Of a stretch of DNA of 46,411 nucleotides, positions 1 through 11,588 are shown piece by piece. The notes below the pieces were generated by a model that was not told the DNA's origin, made no database searches, and saw nothing but the letters and a program-made list of their open reading frames with translations. A program made the translations under genes and the position numbers. Positions within the stretch are counted from its first letter, which is position 1. Each line of letters starts with the position of its first letter. This DNA comes from Tieghemiomyces parasiticus (taxonomy: Eukaryota > Kickxellomycota > Dimargaritomycetes > Dimargaritales > Dimargaritaceae): NCBI GenBank assembly GCA_027575765.1, contig JANBPT010000302.1, positions 1 through 46,411 of the forward strand. Reading direction: 5' to 3'.

Positions 1-2655
1 AACCTGTCGGGTGACCGGGCCGCCTTTTGGTCCCACCTCATCGTTAACTTACTGCGCCGTCAAAACTCCGCCGAGTCCATCCGGGCCTTCATTAAGTACG
101 CCATCCGCGAGAAGATGCTTGAATCCTGTAAGTCACCCGGCGGAACTATAATGGTGGGAAAGGCCAATATCCTTAGAGGAAGAACAATGGGCACGGCTGT
201 GTGCTAAACACATGTGTTGTAAGCTGTTGAGATCGTCAGGTAACAAACTGTCGGTCGGACGCTCTGCGCAGCGAACTCGGGCGGGTGGTTATTTGGTGCT
301 TTCCCACTCTTTCTGGTCGCGCATGCGTCAGAGGACCTTTACATCATGACCGTGACGGTCGTCGGCCTGAAGGCAGTACAATGTGTGTGTGTGTGCGTGC
401 GGTCGAACTGCCATGCTAATCGTTACTTAATTCGGACATATCATGTTTTCTCCGACCGACTGCTAACCTCCCCCCACATTTTTTCTATGGCGTCATCTCG
501 GCTCTCCCGGATTTCCAGATACCAAGGGCAAGGATATTAGCGAAGTCCTCCGGGATAATAGGTAAGCCCATTTTCTAGTTCGCGGCAGCTGGTCCGCCGA
601 AACCTCACCAAGTTTTCTCCCCCCCCAGTCCTGGCGGAGAGCGATCCCTGGACCTCGGGCATCCGCCTGTCCGACCTATGTGCTGACCGTTCTTTCTCTC
701 CACCTCGCTACCCCCCCCCATAACCTACTTTTTTTTTACCGTTCAGCATGAGCACCATGCTCCTAGTCACCTACACCCAGACTGAGGGCCGGGGCTACCT
801 ACTGTCCCTTCTACAGCCCTGCCTCCAACGGCTACAGGCAATCGTAAAGGACTGCGAAATCGACCCCTTGCGCGTCGACCCCGACCGGATTGCTGTGAAC
901 CGGCAGAACCTCCATACGGCCTGTCGGGTTATCTTGGACACCGTGATTGAGGCCAAGGGGAGAATGCCGTTCGCCCTGCAGGCCATGTGCGCACTGATTC
1001 GCAAAGAGGTTATTCGTTTATGGCAAATATCCATCTCATACAATCAGCATCTGGCTGACCCGACTCGTAAGCGGTGCAAGTCGTACGATTTCCGCACTCG
1101 GTCACGGATGCCGCAGGCTGGCGGTCCACCAGGCCACCCTACAACAGCGGGGACCAGGGAAGGTTCGTCAGCGATGGTCGACACAACATGCACGCCGAAC
1201 GCCGCACTCTCCTCCCACCCGCCCCTAGTTAACCTTAGCGACCGGCACCAACGGTTCAGTAATCTGGACCTGCCCGTGCTCGATGATGCCGCGGTGAGCG
1301 GTGACTTTGCCGATGACCTCACCCGACAGCTCCAAACTATTCTGGAGGAATCTGCGCACTACCGCCAGAGCAGCTGGGCGGCCACCTCCACCACGGCTTC
1401 CGATCGGTTCAGTGTCGAGTCCCCCGTGGCCCTCGAGTTTCTATCACGCTGCCACAGCACGGCGGCCGATCGCAAGTCCGCGGCTCTCCGTAAGCGCCTC
1501 ACCCAGAAAGCGACTTTCGACAGCCCGGATAGCGAAGTGGAATTCAACGCCATCGAGAAGGTCCTCGGAACCCTACTCTTCATTCGGTTTCTGATTCCCA
1601 CCATGACGGCCCCGGAAATCTCAGGTCTCCCGCCGGAGCCCAGCTCCAAGGCGCGCCGCGGGTTCGTCCTGTGCGCCAAGGTTCTGGCCGCACTGTGCAA
1701 CGGGATCGAGTTTGGATCCAAGGAGGGCTACATGTTTTGCATGAACCCATTCCTCCGGGAGTCTCGGCCTAAACTGCGCCGCTACCTCCAGGAAATTTGC
1801 ACGGTGTCCGACCCCAACCAGCCCATGTCCACTGGCGGTACCGCCTCGACGGGACCCGTTGGCAATGCGAAGCGGATTAGCGGGGATGTCCTGGCGCGGT
1901 TCTCCCGCGAATTGCGCATCAATCCTAATATGGACGTATCGGACTACCTCGCCCAGCATCTAGAGTCGGCCTTCAGTATCGACGATTTTGAGACGCGGTG
2001 CTCGCTCCACCTCGGTGAAAATCTTGGCCTGGTCGACCCTTCGATCCATTCCCGGCCATCACGGGTCAGCTCCCAGTCACACGATAGTTTCGACAGCGGA
2101 ACTACCCACGGCAGTACCGGTACTGCCCTGGGGTCTTTTGGATCCATCTCCACCATCGCTACTGCCACCACCCACGGTATGTCTGCCTCCAACGCCGACG
2201 CGTATTCCGAAGACGACCTACTCCTATTCGTCTACCATAATATCGACAATCTAATTACCGATTGCGCCGCCCGGTCCCAAGGCACTGACGACTGGCCTGA
2301 GATTGACCGAGACCTTCAGGAACTTCGTGAAGTCCTAGGTAATTTCACCCCTGAGCTGCAGTACCTCCAGTATACCATGGGTACGGGGCGGAGGACCAAC
2401 GGTGGGTGGTTTAGTGGTATACCGCCCGCCACCCACAACACGACGCTAGGGCTGCATAGTAAGAGTGGTTCGCATGTAAATGCCACCACGGCCGAGGAAC
2501 GGTACCACTCCCACCGCCACAACTCAGAACCCCTGACGCCGCTAAGTAATAGCCCTGACTTCCTCCGTATGAAGTCACCGTTCACGGCCCTAACATTCGC
2601 CAACGTCTTTAAAGGGTGGAACCGGAGTGCCGATTCACCACCGCCATACTCGTAG
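1..2655 (+). CDS. Ras GTPase-activating protein, 5' partial, at least 3 exons
   Basis: RasGAP-domain protein that stimulates GTP hydrolysis by Ras-family GTPases at membranes. The exons I infer are <1..127, 519..561 and 747..2655; both junctions keep frame with GTAAGT/GTAAGC donors and CAG acceptors. The 43-nt middle exon ends in VLRDNS, the position of the arginine finger in the family (LFRxNS/T). The last exon then gives the helical core, the FIRFLIP block (family FLRFxxPA) at about 1579-1602, and FGSKEGYMFCMNPF at about 1711-1752, which matches the family motif KExYMxxxNxF. A disordered stretch of about 170 residues (roughly 1025-1540) splits the domain between these blocks. The C-terminal 280 residues are Ser/Thr/His-rich with one helical segment near 2200-2360. 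The start lies outside the window. Which RasGAP subfamily this is (IRA, Gap1 or Bud2 type) is not clear. Confidence 0.88.
128..518 (+). other. RasGAP intron 1, with a GT microsatellite
   Basis: A GTAAGT donor follows base 127 and a TTTCCAG acceptor ends at 518. Removing it joins codons in frame (S, Y, T, K). At 391 nt it is the longest intron I infer in the window. It carries a (GT)7 run at 382-395 followed by GCGTGC. The position rests on protein continuity across the RasGAP domain, so an additional small exon inside it cannot be excluded. Confidence 0.75.
562..746 (+). other. RasGAP intron 2
   Basis: GTAAGC donor and TTCAG acceptor, 185 nt, with a strong pyrimidine tract (CCCCCCC and T9 runs) before the acceptor. 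Splicing reconstitutes the codons around the arginine finger (D-N-S-M-S-T). The ATG at 748 is therefore an internal Met and not a start codon. Confidence 0.85.
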
Positions 2656-4414
2656 AACGGTTTCTTAGCCCCTCCCCCATCCAGGCTAGTCTATGAACGC
2701 CGCTGCCTTAAGTTAATTACACATACCTTCATAACTATCCATATACCTCGGCTTCTCTATTCTAGCCTACACACTGACGAAATACCATATCTGACCTTAA
2801 TCACGTACTCTCCCCTCCTTCTCTGATACATGTAACCCTTCCCTCCCCCAACCACCTCAGGCCAATTTAAACCCGCACTTTATTTTACAAGCATCGTTGA
2901 TGAAAATCGTTCATACCCTCATATCTAATGTAACTTAAGCCGTAACAATACGTGGCACTTTACCCCTCCCCCTCTAAAAATAAGCAGAACATGTCCGCCA
3001 GTACGGTTGAGACTACCTCAGGTCCGATCGGCAGGTGCATTGTCTGTGGGAAAGCTACCCTAGGGGGGAAGGGGGTTAACTTGCCAAACGAAACCAACTA
3101 ATAGAGAAGTCTTACTAAGGGAACGGAACGGAAGGGTGACTAGGAAACGGGTTGCGCGTGGATAAACTGTCGCTTATTGCGTAGCGACCCTGGAGGGTTT
3201 TTTTTATACTTGAAGGGTGCCCCGTATCGTTCGTAGCGGCTAACGCTTGGGTTTAGGAGGGAACCCAACGGATGATAGGGTGAGGTGAGGGGGGGGGGGG
3301 GTTAGCGCCGAGGCGGGAGATGAAGACTGCTACCAAGCTGCCGCATCAGTTAAGAGGAAGGAGACTGATGGAAGCTAAGCCCTAAAAGGATAGAGGCGGA
3401 GTCGCCTGTCAAGAAGGGATAACATCTAACAGATTAGGAGGGCTGCCGTCGCTGGGAAAGGGTAACCTGTGTGTCGATTGGGGAAGATACGTAGAGAACA
3501 GGGTGGAGATGCGACCACTGCTCGGATTAGCGGTAAAGGGCATGACAAATAGTCATCCAATGCGTCATGAGTCTACCTTTACTACCCACTCTGCGGTCCA
3601 CCTGGTTCCAAACGTAGCTTTATAACATTGGAATTGCGTGCAACTCGTTAGGAAAACAACGCCCTGTATACTTAAGACCAGGGACAGGAGGGGGTCATTT
3701 TCTTAGTAATCAACCCTTTAATACTTATCAGGTGTATCCGCCTGGACGAACGGTTTGCCATTCCGCTGTACGCTTAGTTGATCTCCAAGTTTAAATGTCT
3801 ACCCTGTACAATGCCGTGTAAGTTCCGCGTCCGCGTCGGGGTGCTTCGCGTTTGGTTAGGTTTTATCCACGCGGGTCTGCGGCCGGCTGCAACAGACGGT
3901 GTCACCGTCATTTTACGTGAGATTACTAGTGAGGCGGTACACCCTTGGCGAGAGACGAGTCTGAAACCTCGATTCCCCCCCCCCCGCGGTCAGCTAACTA
4001 AGCCTCTTGAAGGTACAGCGCGTTGTATTGGCCTGAAGGTTAGCGAGGTTCGCCTGGCAGATCGGCTAGACTCATTTTTGAGCACACACCCCCCTCCCCT
4101 TGACACCCAGACTTGACATATACCCTCCCCCTTCTGCCGCCTTGGGGCCTGTTGGCTATCGGCACTTACTTCGCACGGGAGCGGTGCGGCCACACGATGA
4201 TCGCTTGACTAATCAGTTTCTTTTTTTTTTTTCACACTGTAATCAACCTACCTCTCCACACTCCTCATGGCCTCCCCCTCTTCCACTCTCCCCAATAGGA
4301 GTCCTGGCCGTATTCTTACCTTGCCAATGGAGATGGTTCGCTATTCATGGTGGTAATGATGATATTTTTACGGCGTCTCCGCTTAACTTTCGGTGGGCGG
4401 TGGGGTGAATCATA

Positions 4415-4508
4415 GGGGTCAGGTGGAATAGTAGGGGGTGAAGGGGAGGTTTGTTTACATCTTGAGCATTGTGGCTCCCCCACGTCGCCTACTGTTCCAC
4501 CTGAACCC
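4415..4508. repeat. Imperfect inverted repeat, 21-nt arms
   Basis: The left arm (4415-4435) and the reverse complement of the right arm (4488-4508) agree at 19 of 21 positions and share the core TCAGGTGGAA. They are separated by 52 nt. It sits about 640 nt upstream of the RNR1 start. It could be a regulatory hairpin, paired binding sites or a relic of a small mobile element; the sequence does not decide. Confidence 0.6.
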
Positions 4509-4798
4509 TTCGCTTCTTCCCACCGTACCCCGCCCTGGCGACCAAAACATGGGTGTTTACCTTAACTGATAGGGAGGTTTCGAGTGGCCGAAAATTATTT
4601 CCGCCCGTTGATGGAAGGCGGAAGAGGATGGAAAATGTCCCGCCTCCCGTTGCTAAACCAGGCCTGTATGGTGGTCTCTCTCTAGCGACAGGGGTCTCGG
4701 ATGCTCGCTCACCCTCCGCTCTCTCCCGCAGTCTTCAATGAACAAGCTATGCGTGCGGCTGCCTAAGAGATCAAAACAAATGCCTTACAGACTGGGAG

Positions 4799-4805
4799 TA
4801 TAAAT
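4799..4805 (+). promoter_or_regulatory. TATA-like box upstream of RNR1
   Basis: TATAAAT lies about 340 nt before the RNR1 ATG. It is a plausible core promoter element if the 5' UTR is about 300 nt or contains an intron. I see no ACGCGT (MCB-type) box in this upstream region, although such boxes are a known feature of yeast RNR1 control. Confidence 0.3.
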
Positions 4806-5142
4806 GCAACGTATTTCGCTGGGTATGGGCTTTTGGATTCCGTGCCCCTATTAAAGCCCGACATTATTCTACGCTCAAGTAACCTTACCTGTACTCAACT
4901 CCGCCTCTTCAAGTCCTCATCCCGCTTATTTACGGCACCTCAGCCGCCATCACTTTCTGCACCTTTATAGTTGGTTTCGGCCACTGCTGCCTTTTGTACA
5001 CCACCTTTCCCCCAGTTCGGCTGCGGCACCCATCACCAACCTCTCAGATCCCGCCACTTTTTTGAGCTGTCCTCGTCTACGACCTAGCTCCGTTCCCTCG
5101 CCCCCTTCTCCTTCCTATACCCCTCCCGCCACCACCTTCGCC

Positions 5143-7692
5143 ATGTTCGTTGTAAAGCGTGACGGCCGCGCTGAGAAGGTGGCCTTTGACAAGATCACGG
5201 CCCGCATAGTCAAGTTGTGTTACGGACTGGACACCAACTACGTCGATCCGCCGGCCGTGGCCCAGAAGGTCATCATGGGCGTATACCAGGGCGTAACCAC
5301 CATGGAGCTGGACAATCTGGCAGCCGAAACGGCGGCCTACATGACCACGAAGCACCCGGACTACGCTATCCTCGCCGCGCGGATCGCCCTGTCCAACCTG
5401 CACAAGGAGACCCGCAAGCAGTTCTCGGCCACGATCGAAGACCTGTACAGCTACGTCAACCCTAAGACGGGCAAACCCGCCTCCATGATCAGCGAGGATA
5501 CCTACAAGGTGGTGATGAAACACGCCGACCGCCTCAACTCGGCCATCATTTACGATCGTGACTTCAACTATAACTTCTTTGGGTTCAAGACCCTGGAGCG
5601 GTCCTATCTGCTGCGCATCAATGGCAAGGTTGCCGAGCGTCCCCAGCAGATGCTGATGCGCGTGGCCGTCGGGATCCACGGTGAGGACATCGACGCCGCC
5701 ATCGAGACGTACAACCTCTTGTCCGAGAAGTACTTCACTCACGCCTCGCCCACCCTGTTCAACGCCGGCACCCCGCAGCCCCAAATGTCGAGCTGTTTCC
5801 TGGTCACCATGGCCGATGACTCTATCGATGGCATCTATGATACCCTCAAGACGTGCGCCATGATCTCCAAGACCGCCGGCGGGATCGGCCTTAACATTCA
5901 CAACATCCGCGCCACGGGCTCCTACATTGCCGGTACCAACGGCCACTCCAACGGTATCGTGCCCATGCTGCGCGTCTTCAACAACACGGCGCGCTACGTG
6001 GACCAGGGGGGCAACAAGCGCCCCGGGGCCTTCGCCATCTACCTCGAGCCCTGGCACGCGGACATTTTTGAGTTCCTCGACCTGCGCAAGAACCACGGTA
6101 AAGAGGAGGTGCGCGCCCGCGACCTCTTCTTCGCCCTCTGGATCCCCGACCTGTTTATGCAGCGTGTCGCGGAAGATGGGGACTGGTCGCTCTTCTGCCC
6201 CAACGAGGCCACTAACCTGCACGAGACGTGGGGTGAGGAGTTCAACGAACTGTACCTGTCCTACGAGAAGAAGGGGATCGCCCGCAAGACCCTGAAGGCC
6301 CAAAAGCTATGGTTCGCAATCCTGGACGCCCAGATCGAGACGGGCAACCCGTTCATGTTGTACAAGGACGCCTGCAACCGCAAGTCCAACCAGCAGAACC
6401 TCGGCACCATCAAATGCTCCAACCTGTGCACGGAGATTGTCGAGTACTCGGCGCCCGACGAGGTGGCTGTGTGCAACCTGGCCTCGATCGCCCTGCCCAA
6501 CTTCGTGGTAGACAAGGATACCTTTGATTTCGCCATGCTGCACCGTGTGGCCAAGGTGGTGACGCGTAACCTCAACAAGATCATCGACCTCAACTACTAC
6601 CCGGTCGAGGCTAGCCGTCGGTCCAACATGCGTCACCGGCCCATCGGTATGGGCGTCCAGGGCCTGGCCGACGCCTTCATGAAGATGCGTTTGCCCTTCG
6701 ACTCCCCTGAGGCCGCCCGCCTCAATCGCCAGATCTTTGAGACCATTTACCACGCCGGCCTAGAGGCTTCCTGCGAGTTGGCCGAGAAGCTGGGCCCCTA
6801 CGAGACGTACCCCGGGTCGCCCATGTCGATGGGCCTCCTTCAGTTTGATATGTGGGCTGGGGTGGAGCCCACCGGCCTGCACGACTGGGACACCTTGCGC
6901 GCCCGGATCGCCCAGTTTGGTTTGCGCAACTCTCTCCTGGTGGCGCCCATGCCCACGGCCTCGACTTCGCAGATCCTCGGCAACAACGAGTGCTTTGAGC
7001 CCTACACAAGTAACATTTACACCCGGCGCGTGCTGGCGGGCGAGTTCCAGGTGGTCAACCCGTGGCTTCTGCGTGACCTGGTGGACCTCGGCCTGTGGAA
7101 CGACCAGATGAAGAACCGCATCATTGCCGACGGAGGGTCGGTCCAGAGCATTCCCATCATCCCTGACCACATCAAGGCGCTCTACAAGACCGCCTGGGAA
7201 ATCCGGCAGCGGGTCCTGATCGATATGGCCGCCGACCGCGGAGCCTTCATCGATCAGTCCCAGTCACTCAACATCTTCCTGGCTGAGCCCGATTACGCCA
7301 AGCTCTCCAGTATGCACATGTACGGCTGGAAGAAGGGCCTCAAGACCGGTATGTACTACCTCCGTACCCGCCCCGCCGTCGACGCCATCCAGTTTACCGT
7401 CGACCAGCTTTCCCTCAAGGAAGGCGTGTCGGCCAACCCCACGGCCAACTCGCTCAAGTCCGGCGGCGGAAAGAGTCCGGCCGTTGGAGGTGTCTCGGCT
7501 GAACTGTCATCGTCGTCCGGTGGCATGGCGCTTGCCGGAACGCAATCCCCCGCGACGGGATCATCGACCGCCGCTGCGGGGTCGGCAGCGGCGGGTGAGG
7601 CGGAAATTACGGACGAGGAGGCTAACCGTAAGCTGGCGGCCCTCATGTGCTCCATCGAGAACAAAGACGCCTGTACCATGTGCAGCGGTTAA
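5143..7692 (+). CDS. RNR1: Ribonucleoside-diphosphate reductase large subunit (class I)
   Basis: Large (R1) subunit of ribonucleotide reductase; it reduces NDPs to dNDPs in the cytosol with the small R2 subunit. 849 residues in one exon, the usual length for fungal R1. The ATG at 5143 starts at the ATP-cone (MFVVKRDGR, about residues 1-92), as in other fungi; the frame stays open upstream to 5062 but has no earlier ATG. Visible catalytic residues are C218 and C444 (the substrate-reducing pair), and N427, C429 and E431 in NLCTEI (radical Cys and neighbours). The C-terminal CTMCSG carries the shuttle cysteines C844 and C847, after a Gly/Ser/Ala-rich linker at about 770-830 that acts as a swinging arm in this family. 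The gene is complete and uninterrupted. Confidence 0.98.
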   Translation: MFVVKRDGRAEKVAFDKITARIVKLCYGLDTNYVDPPAVAQKVIMGVYQGVTTMELDNLAAETAAYMTTKHPDYAILAARIALSNLHKETRKQFSATIEDLYSYVNPKTGKPASMISEDTYKVVMKHADRLNSAIIYDRDFNYNFFGFKTLERSYLLRINGKVAERPQQMLMRVAVGIHGEDIDAAIETYNLLSEKYFTHASPTLFNAGTPQPQMSSCFLVTMADDSIDGIYDTLKTCAMISKTAGGIGLNIHNIRATGSYIAGTNGHSNGIVPMLRVFNNTARYVDQGGNKRPGAFAIYLEPWHADIFEFLDLRKNHGKEEVRARDLFFALWIPDLFMQRVAEDGDWSLFCPNEATNLHETWGEEFNELYLSYEKKGIARKTLKAQKLWFAILDAQIETGNPFMLYKDACNRKSNQQNLGTIKCSNLCTEIVEYSAPDEVAVCNLASIALPNFVVDKDTFDFAMLHRVAKVVTRNLNKIIDLNYYPVEASRRSNMRHRPIGMGVQGLADAFMKMRLPFDSPEAARLNRQIFETIYHAGLEASCELAEKLGPYETYPGSPMSMGLLQFDMWAGVEPTGLHDWDTLRARIAQFGLRNSLLVAPMPTASTSQILGNNECFEPYTSNIYTRRVLAGEFQVVNPWLLRDLVDLGLWNDQMKNRIIADGGSVQSIPIIPDHIKALYKTAWEIRQRVLIDMAADRGAFIDQSQSLNIFLAEPDYAKLSSMHMYGWKKGLKTGMYYLRTRPAVDAIQFTVDQLSLKEGVSANPTANSLKSGGGKSPAVGGVSAELSSSSGGMALAGTQSPATGSSTAAAGSAAAGEAEITDEEANRKLAALMCSIENKDACTMCSG

Positions 7693-8363
7693 GGCCCTGG
7701 TCTCAATTTCTATATATTTCTGTTTTCCTCCTCCCCCGTCTCTTGAAGGAGGTTTTCTGCCCCCCCCCCCTTCATCGTGTTATTTTTTATTTTTATTTTT
7801 CGCATCTACCCTTCGCGCGTAGTACTTTACGCTACCCATCGCCACTAGTATAGATTTAAATATAATACATTTTCGTCAGTGTTGTAGTCGGCCATTCGGA
7901 AAGGGCGTTTAGGAGCTGCATGGCTTCGGTTAAACCTCGCATGATCTGTAAGGTAGTGGTCATCATGGTTCAAGTGACGGAGGATAGCCGTAGGTAAAGG
8001 ATAGAGGTTACCATTAATGTTGGCCATCACGTGATACTAACACGATCCACCCGCAGCCGAGCGAAAATAGGAAAAAAGCAGCCGCACTTCGCCCGCGAAG
8101 CCTCCTCAGGTCGCGCGTCGTCTGTTCGTAGCGGCCATGCGAAGCGGCAGTCGGACATGGCCAGTTCAATGGTAGAGCTCGGCCGCACAGCCATGGGTCC
8201 TCCTATGCACGCATGTCCTCCCTCCCCTCCTACATTACGCCATTTACTCCATTCGCCACCGCTATTTTTAGTTACGCCTGAGGTTAGTCACTCCTCCTTA
8301 TTCTCACCGCCCCTGTCCTCAACACCGTGACCTGTTCCACCCCGCTACACACAACCGGGTGTC
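7693..8363. other. Intergenic region between RNR1 and DIS3
   Basis: Contains the AT-rich RNR1 3' region (T-rich from about 7780, with AT-rich sequence at 7855-7872) and the DIS3 upstream region. The last 150 nt before DIS3 are pyrimidine-rich and are probably 5' UTR. I see no gene or clear TATA box. Confidence 0.5.
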
Positions 8364-11300
8364 ATGCTTCGCTCTAAGGCCTACATGAAAAAGACCCGCA
8401 AGGGCAACGTAGTCCGCGTGGTGAAGGAACACTACCTCCGCGACGATATTGTGTGTTCGGTGCGTGGCTGCCAGGTCTGTGACTTTGCGGCGCTCGACAC
8501 ACTGACCACGTCGGTGAACGCCAACCACAAGTTTACGGTGGCCCACCCGGTTCTGGGCAACACCCCACGGACCACATCGACCGTGCCGGTGCCTTCGTTT
8601 ATTATCCCGGACACCAACGTCTTGTATCACCAAGTCGACGTGATTGAACATCCGGCGTTTAAGGACGTGGTCATTCTACAGACGTGCCTCGACGAGCTCA
8701 AAAACCTGAGCATGCCCACATACCACCGGATCCGTAACGTGATTGGCGACCCTGGTCGGCGGTTTTACGTGTTTTCCAACGAGCACCACCGGGAAACGTT
8801 TGTCGAGCGCCTCAAAGACGAGTCCCCCAACGATCGCAACGATCGAGCCATTCGCCGCGCCGTGCAGTGGTACGGCCGTCACCTGGCTAACCAGCCGAGT
8901 GGCAGTAGTGATGGCTTCCCCACCCTGCTTGGCGCGGTGTTGCTTACCGACGATGCGGATAACCGCCGGCGGGCCACCGCCGAGGGCATACCCAACGTGT
9001 CGGTTGCCGAGTACCTACGCAGCTTCACCGAGTACCCGGAACTGCTTGACATGGTGTCTCAGTCCAGCGTTGGTAACGAGGCCGACCGTCGCGTGAGCTA
9101 CCCGGAGTACGTGTCTAAACTAACCATGACGAACGGACTGTCATCCGGCCGCTACATCCAGGGTACCCTCAATATCAGTACCCACAACTACCTGGAAGGC
9201 GCTTTGTTTGGTAAGGTCGATGGCGTCGAACGTGCCATCGCCGTGGTCGGTCGGGATCACATGAACCGGGCGGTACACGGCGATGTCGTGGCCGTCGAAC
9301 TCCTACCTGAATCCGAGTGGTTGCGTGCGCCCACCGCCATTCGTATTGAGGAGGATGAGGACGAACAGGAGGAAGTGGAGGATAAAAAGGAGGCACCCGA
9401 GATGGCCGCCAGCACCGATTCAACGACGTCCAGCGTGGAGGCTAAACCGACTGCCCGGGTCGTTTCCATCGTACGCCGCAACTGGCGGTCATACTGCGGC
9501 CACATCGAGGCCAAGTCTGTGCGTGGTAACGCCCAGGCCCAGACCACCCAAAACGTCCTCTTCACGGCCATGGACCGGCGGATCCCGCGGATAAAGATCC
9601 GCACGCGCCAGGCGCACCAGCTCGTGGGCCAGCGTATCGTGATCGCCATCGACAGCTGGCCGCGGGATTCCAAGTACCCATTGGGCCACTTTGTCAAGTC
9701 CCTGGGCGCCGCCGGCGACCGGGCCACCGAGACCGAGGTGCTCCTGATGGAACACGACGTGCCATACCAAGAGTTTTCTAAACAGGTCATGGCTGACCTC
9801 CCGGCCGAGGGTGATACATGGGTGGTCAAGGACGACGAGCACCTGGCGGGCCGCCAGGACTTCCGTCACCTCGACGTGTGCAGTATCGATCCGCCGGGGT
9901 GTACCGATATTGACGACGCCCTGCACTGCGTGGCGCTGCCCAACGGGAACTTCCAAGTGGGCGTACACATCGCCGACGTGACCCACTTCGTCTTCCCCAA
10001 CACCGCCATGGACAAGGAGGCCTCCGTGCGCTGTACCACCGTCTACCTGGTCGACCGCCGTATCGACATGCTGCCGTCCCTTCTGGGCACCAATCTGTGC
10101 TCGCTGCACTGTAATGTGGACCGCCTGTCCTTCTCGTGCGTGTGGGAACTGGACGCCGAGGCTAACGTGGTGGACGTGCAGTTCTCCAAGTCGGTCATCC
10201 GGTCCCGCCACTCCTTCACATACGCCGAGGCCCAGGCCCGGATCGACGACCCAGCCCTCACTGACTCGGTGACGGAGGGGATCCGGACCCTCAACCAGCT
10301 CGCCAAACAGCTCCGCCGTCGCCGGATAGCCCGCGGCGCCCTCACTCTATCCAGCCCCGAGGTCCGTTTCAGCCTCGAACACGATTCCCAGGACCCTGTC
10401 GATGTAGAGATGAAGGAACTACAGGAAACCAACGCTCTGGTCGAGGAGTTCATGCTGCTCGCCAATATCTCGGTGGCCCAGCGTATCCACCAGACCTTCC
10501 CGGACACCTCCATGCTCCGTCGGCACCCGACTCCGCCGCCGTCCAACTTCGAGACCCTAGCCCAAAGCCTCCTGGCCCACGGATTCGAGCTCCGCACCGA
10601 CTCGTCCCTAGCCCTCTCGAACAGTCTGGATCGCGCCGTCAAACCCGACGACCCGTACTTTAACCAGCTGGTCCGCATCATGACCACGCGGTGCATGATG
10701 CAGGCCGTTTATTTTTGCTCCGGGACCATCCCCGAGGAGGATTTCCAACACTACGGTTTGGCCACCCCGATCTATACCCACTTCACCTCGCCAATCCGCC
10801 GTTACGCCGACGTCCTGGTCCACCGGCTCCTCGAAGCCTGTATCAATCCAAATGCGGCTTACATCCCCATGCTTCACGATAAACACAAGATGGCGGAGCA
10901 GGCCGAGACCCTCAACTATCGCCACCGTATGGCCCAGCAGGCCGCTCGGAGTTCGGTCGAGCTTTACACTCACCTGTTCTTCCGCAACAAGGAGGTCTAC
11001 GAGAAGGGCTACATTAGTCGCGTGCTCAAAAATGGGTTCGCCGTCCTCGTGCCCAAGTACGGTATCGAAGGGTTTGTTTACGGTACGGCCGAAAAATCTA
11101 GTGATAGTGGAAGTGGTGACCCGGCCGCTACCGAACTCCTCACGTACGATCCGTCGGGTAACACCCTCCGGAACGCCGAGTCCGGGATCACGTTGGCCAT
11201 GTTTACCCGCGTCCATGTGCGGATCACCGTGGAGCAGCAGGGCGTGGACGGGACCATCCGGAGTGGAGTTGCTGCTACTGCCGGTGGAGAATCGGCCGAT

Positions 11301-11495
11301 GGCAGCGGTGAGGTGACGGGGGCGGAACCTAGTGTGGATGAAGTTAGATCGGCTACCACCTCCCCTGAGGAGCCCACCCTACGTGAGAAAATGCAGATGC
11401 GGTTGGTGGAACCTGCCATTCCGGGTCTCTGCGTACCGGCACCCGCCGGTGCCACGAATGGCAGTGACCGGAAGACCAAGCGGTCCAAGAAATAA
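8364..11495 (+). CDS. DIS3: Exosome catalytic subunit Dis3/Rrp44 (3'-5' exoribonuclease and endonuclease)
   Basis: Catalytic subunit of the nuclear and cytoplasmic RNA exosome. 1043 residues in one exon, the family's normal size. The N-terminal CR3 cysteines (C31, C36, C39) come first. The PIN endonuclease domain follows, with acidic residues D83 (PDTNV), E111, D160 (in NDRNDRAIR) and the TDDAD cluster at 196-199. Two cold-shock domains follow, then RNB with [14 protein letters not shown] at 508-521; D517 corresponds to yeast D551, the exonuclease catalytic Asp. The C-terminal S1 domain contains [14 protein letters not shown]. Acidic Asp/Glu-rich and Ser/Gly-rich loops interrupt the CSD region (about 330-360) and the S1 region (about 910-990). 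The basic tail KTKRSKK is a likely nuclear signal. All catalytic residues look intact. Confidence 0.98.
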   Translation: MLRSKAYMKKTRKGNVVRVVKEHYLRDDIVCSVRGCQVCDFAALDTLTTSVNANHKFTVAHPVLGNTPRTTSTVPVPSFIIPDTNVLYHQVDVIEHPAFKDVVILQTCLDELKNLSMPTYHRIRNVIGDPGRRFYVFSNEHHRETFVERLKDESPNDRNDRAIRRAVQWYGRHLANQPSGSSDGFPTLLGAVLLTDDADNRRRATAEGIPNVSVAEYLRSFTEYPELLDMVSQSSVGNEADRRVSYPEYVSKLTMTNGLSSGRYIQGTLNISTHNYLEGALFGKVDGVERAIAVVGRDHMNRAVHGDVVAVELLPESEWLRAPTAIRIEEDEDEQEEVEDKKEAPEMAASTDSTTSSVEAKPTARVVSIVRRNWRSYCGHIEAKSVRGNAQAQTTQNVLFTAMDRRIPRIKIRTRQAHQLVGQRIVIAIDSWPRDSKYPLGHFVKSLGAAGDRATETEVLLMEHDVPYQEFSKQVMADLPAEGDTWVVKDDEHLAGRQDFRHLDVCSIDPPGCTDIDDALHCVALPNGNFQVGVHIADVTHFVFPNTAMDKEASVRCTTVYLVDRRIDMLPSLLGTNLCSLHCNVDRLSFSCVWELDAEANVVDVQFSKSVIRSRHSFTYAEAQARIDDPALTDSVTEGIRTLNQLAKQLRRRRIARGALTLSSPEVRFSLEHDSQDPVDVEMKELQETNALVEEFMLLANISVAQRIHQTFPDTSMLRRHPTPPPSNFETLAQSLLAHGFELRTDSSLALSNSLDRAVKPDDPYFNQLVRIMTTRCMMQAVYFCSGTIPEEDFQHYGLATPIYTHFTSPIRRYADVLVHRLLEACINPNAAYIPMLHDKHKMAEQAETLNYRHRMAQQAARSSVELYTHLFFRNKEVYEKGYISRVLKNGFAVLVPKYGIEGFVYGTAEKSSDSGSGDPAATELLTYDPSGNTLRNAESGITLAMFTRVHVRITVEQQGVDGTIRSGVAATAGGESADGSGEVTGAEPSVDEVRSATTSPEEPTLREKMQMRLVEPAIPGLCVPAPAGATNGSDRKTKRSKK

Positions 11496-11582
11496 TCGGG
11501 CGACAGTACTGCTCAACACAGTCGCTTAGCTGTACCCGGAGGGACGGGGAGGGGTTGTTTATTATTATTAATTAGTGATAGT

Positions 11583-11588
11583 AATAAA
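11583..11588 (+). terminator. Poly(A) signal of DIS3
   Basis: AATAAA 88 nt after the DIS3 stop codon, in an AT-rich stretch. Confidence 0.5.

Larger units (their letters stand above)
2656..5142. other. Intergenic region between the RasGAP gene and RNR1
   Basis: No coding sequence is supported; short open frames here have no family resemblance and mixed codon use. It contains a 13-G run (3289-3301), purine-rich DNA around 3050-3480, a hairpin followed by T8 at 3169-3205, a 21-nt imperfect inverted repeat at 4415-4435/4488-4508, and a TATA-like box at 4799-4805. About 170 nt of pyrimidine-rich sequence lead to the RNR1 ATG and probably form its 5' UTR. Confidence 0.6.

Noticed and set aside
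748..2655. Treating the ATG at 748 as the start of the RasGAP gene
   Set aside because: The preceding bases match a pyrimidine-rich CAG acceptor, and upstream exons encode the start of the RasGAP domain and its arginine finger in compatible phase.
3778..4408. Short plus-strand frames upstream of RNR1
   Set aside because: Basic, Pro/Leu-rich random-like translations beginning at non-ATG codons, in DNA that differs in composition from coding exons.
5077..6303. 408-codon minus-strand open frame opposite RNR1
   Set aside because: It is the antisense shadow of a GC3-rich gene; the plus frame encodes unambiguous RNR1 and the minus product is Val/Gly/Asp-rich with no family resemblance.
9257..10211. 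Long minus-strand frames opposite DIS3
   Set aside because: Shadows of the DIS3 coding strand, produced by strong third-position bias.
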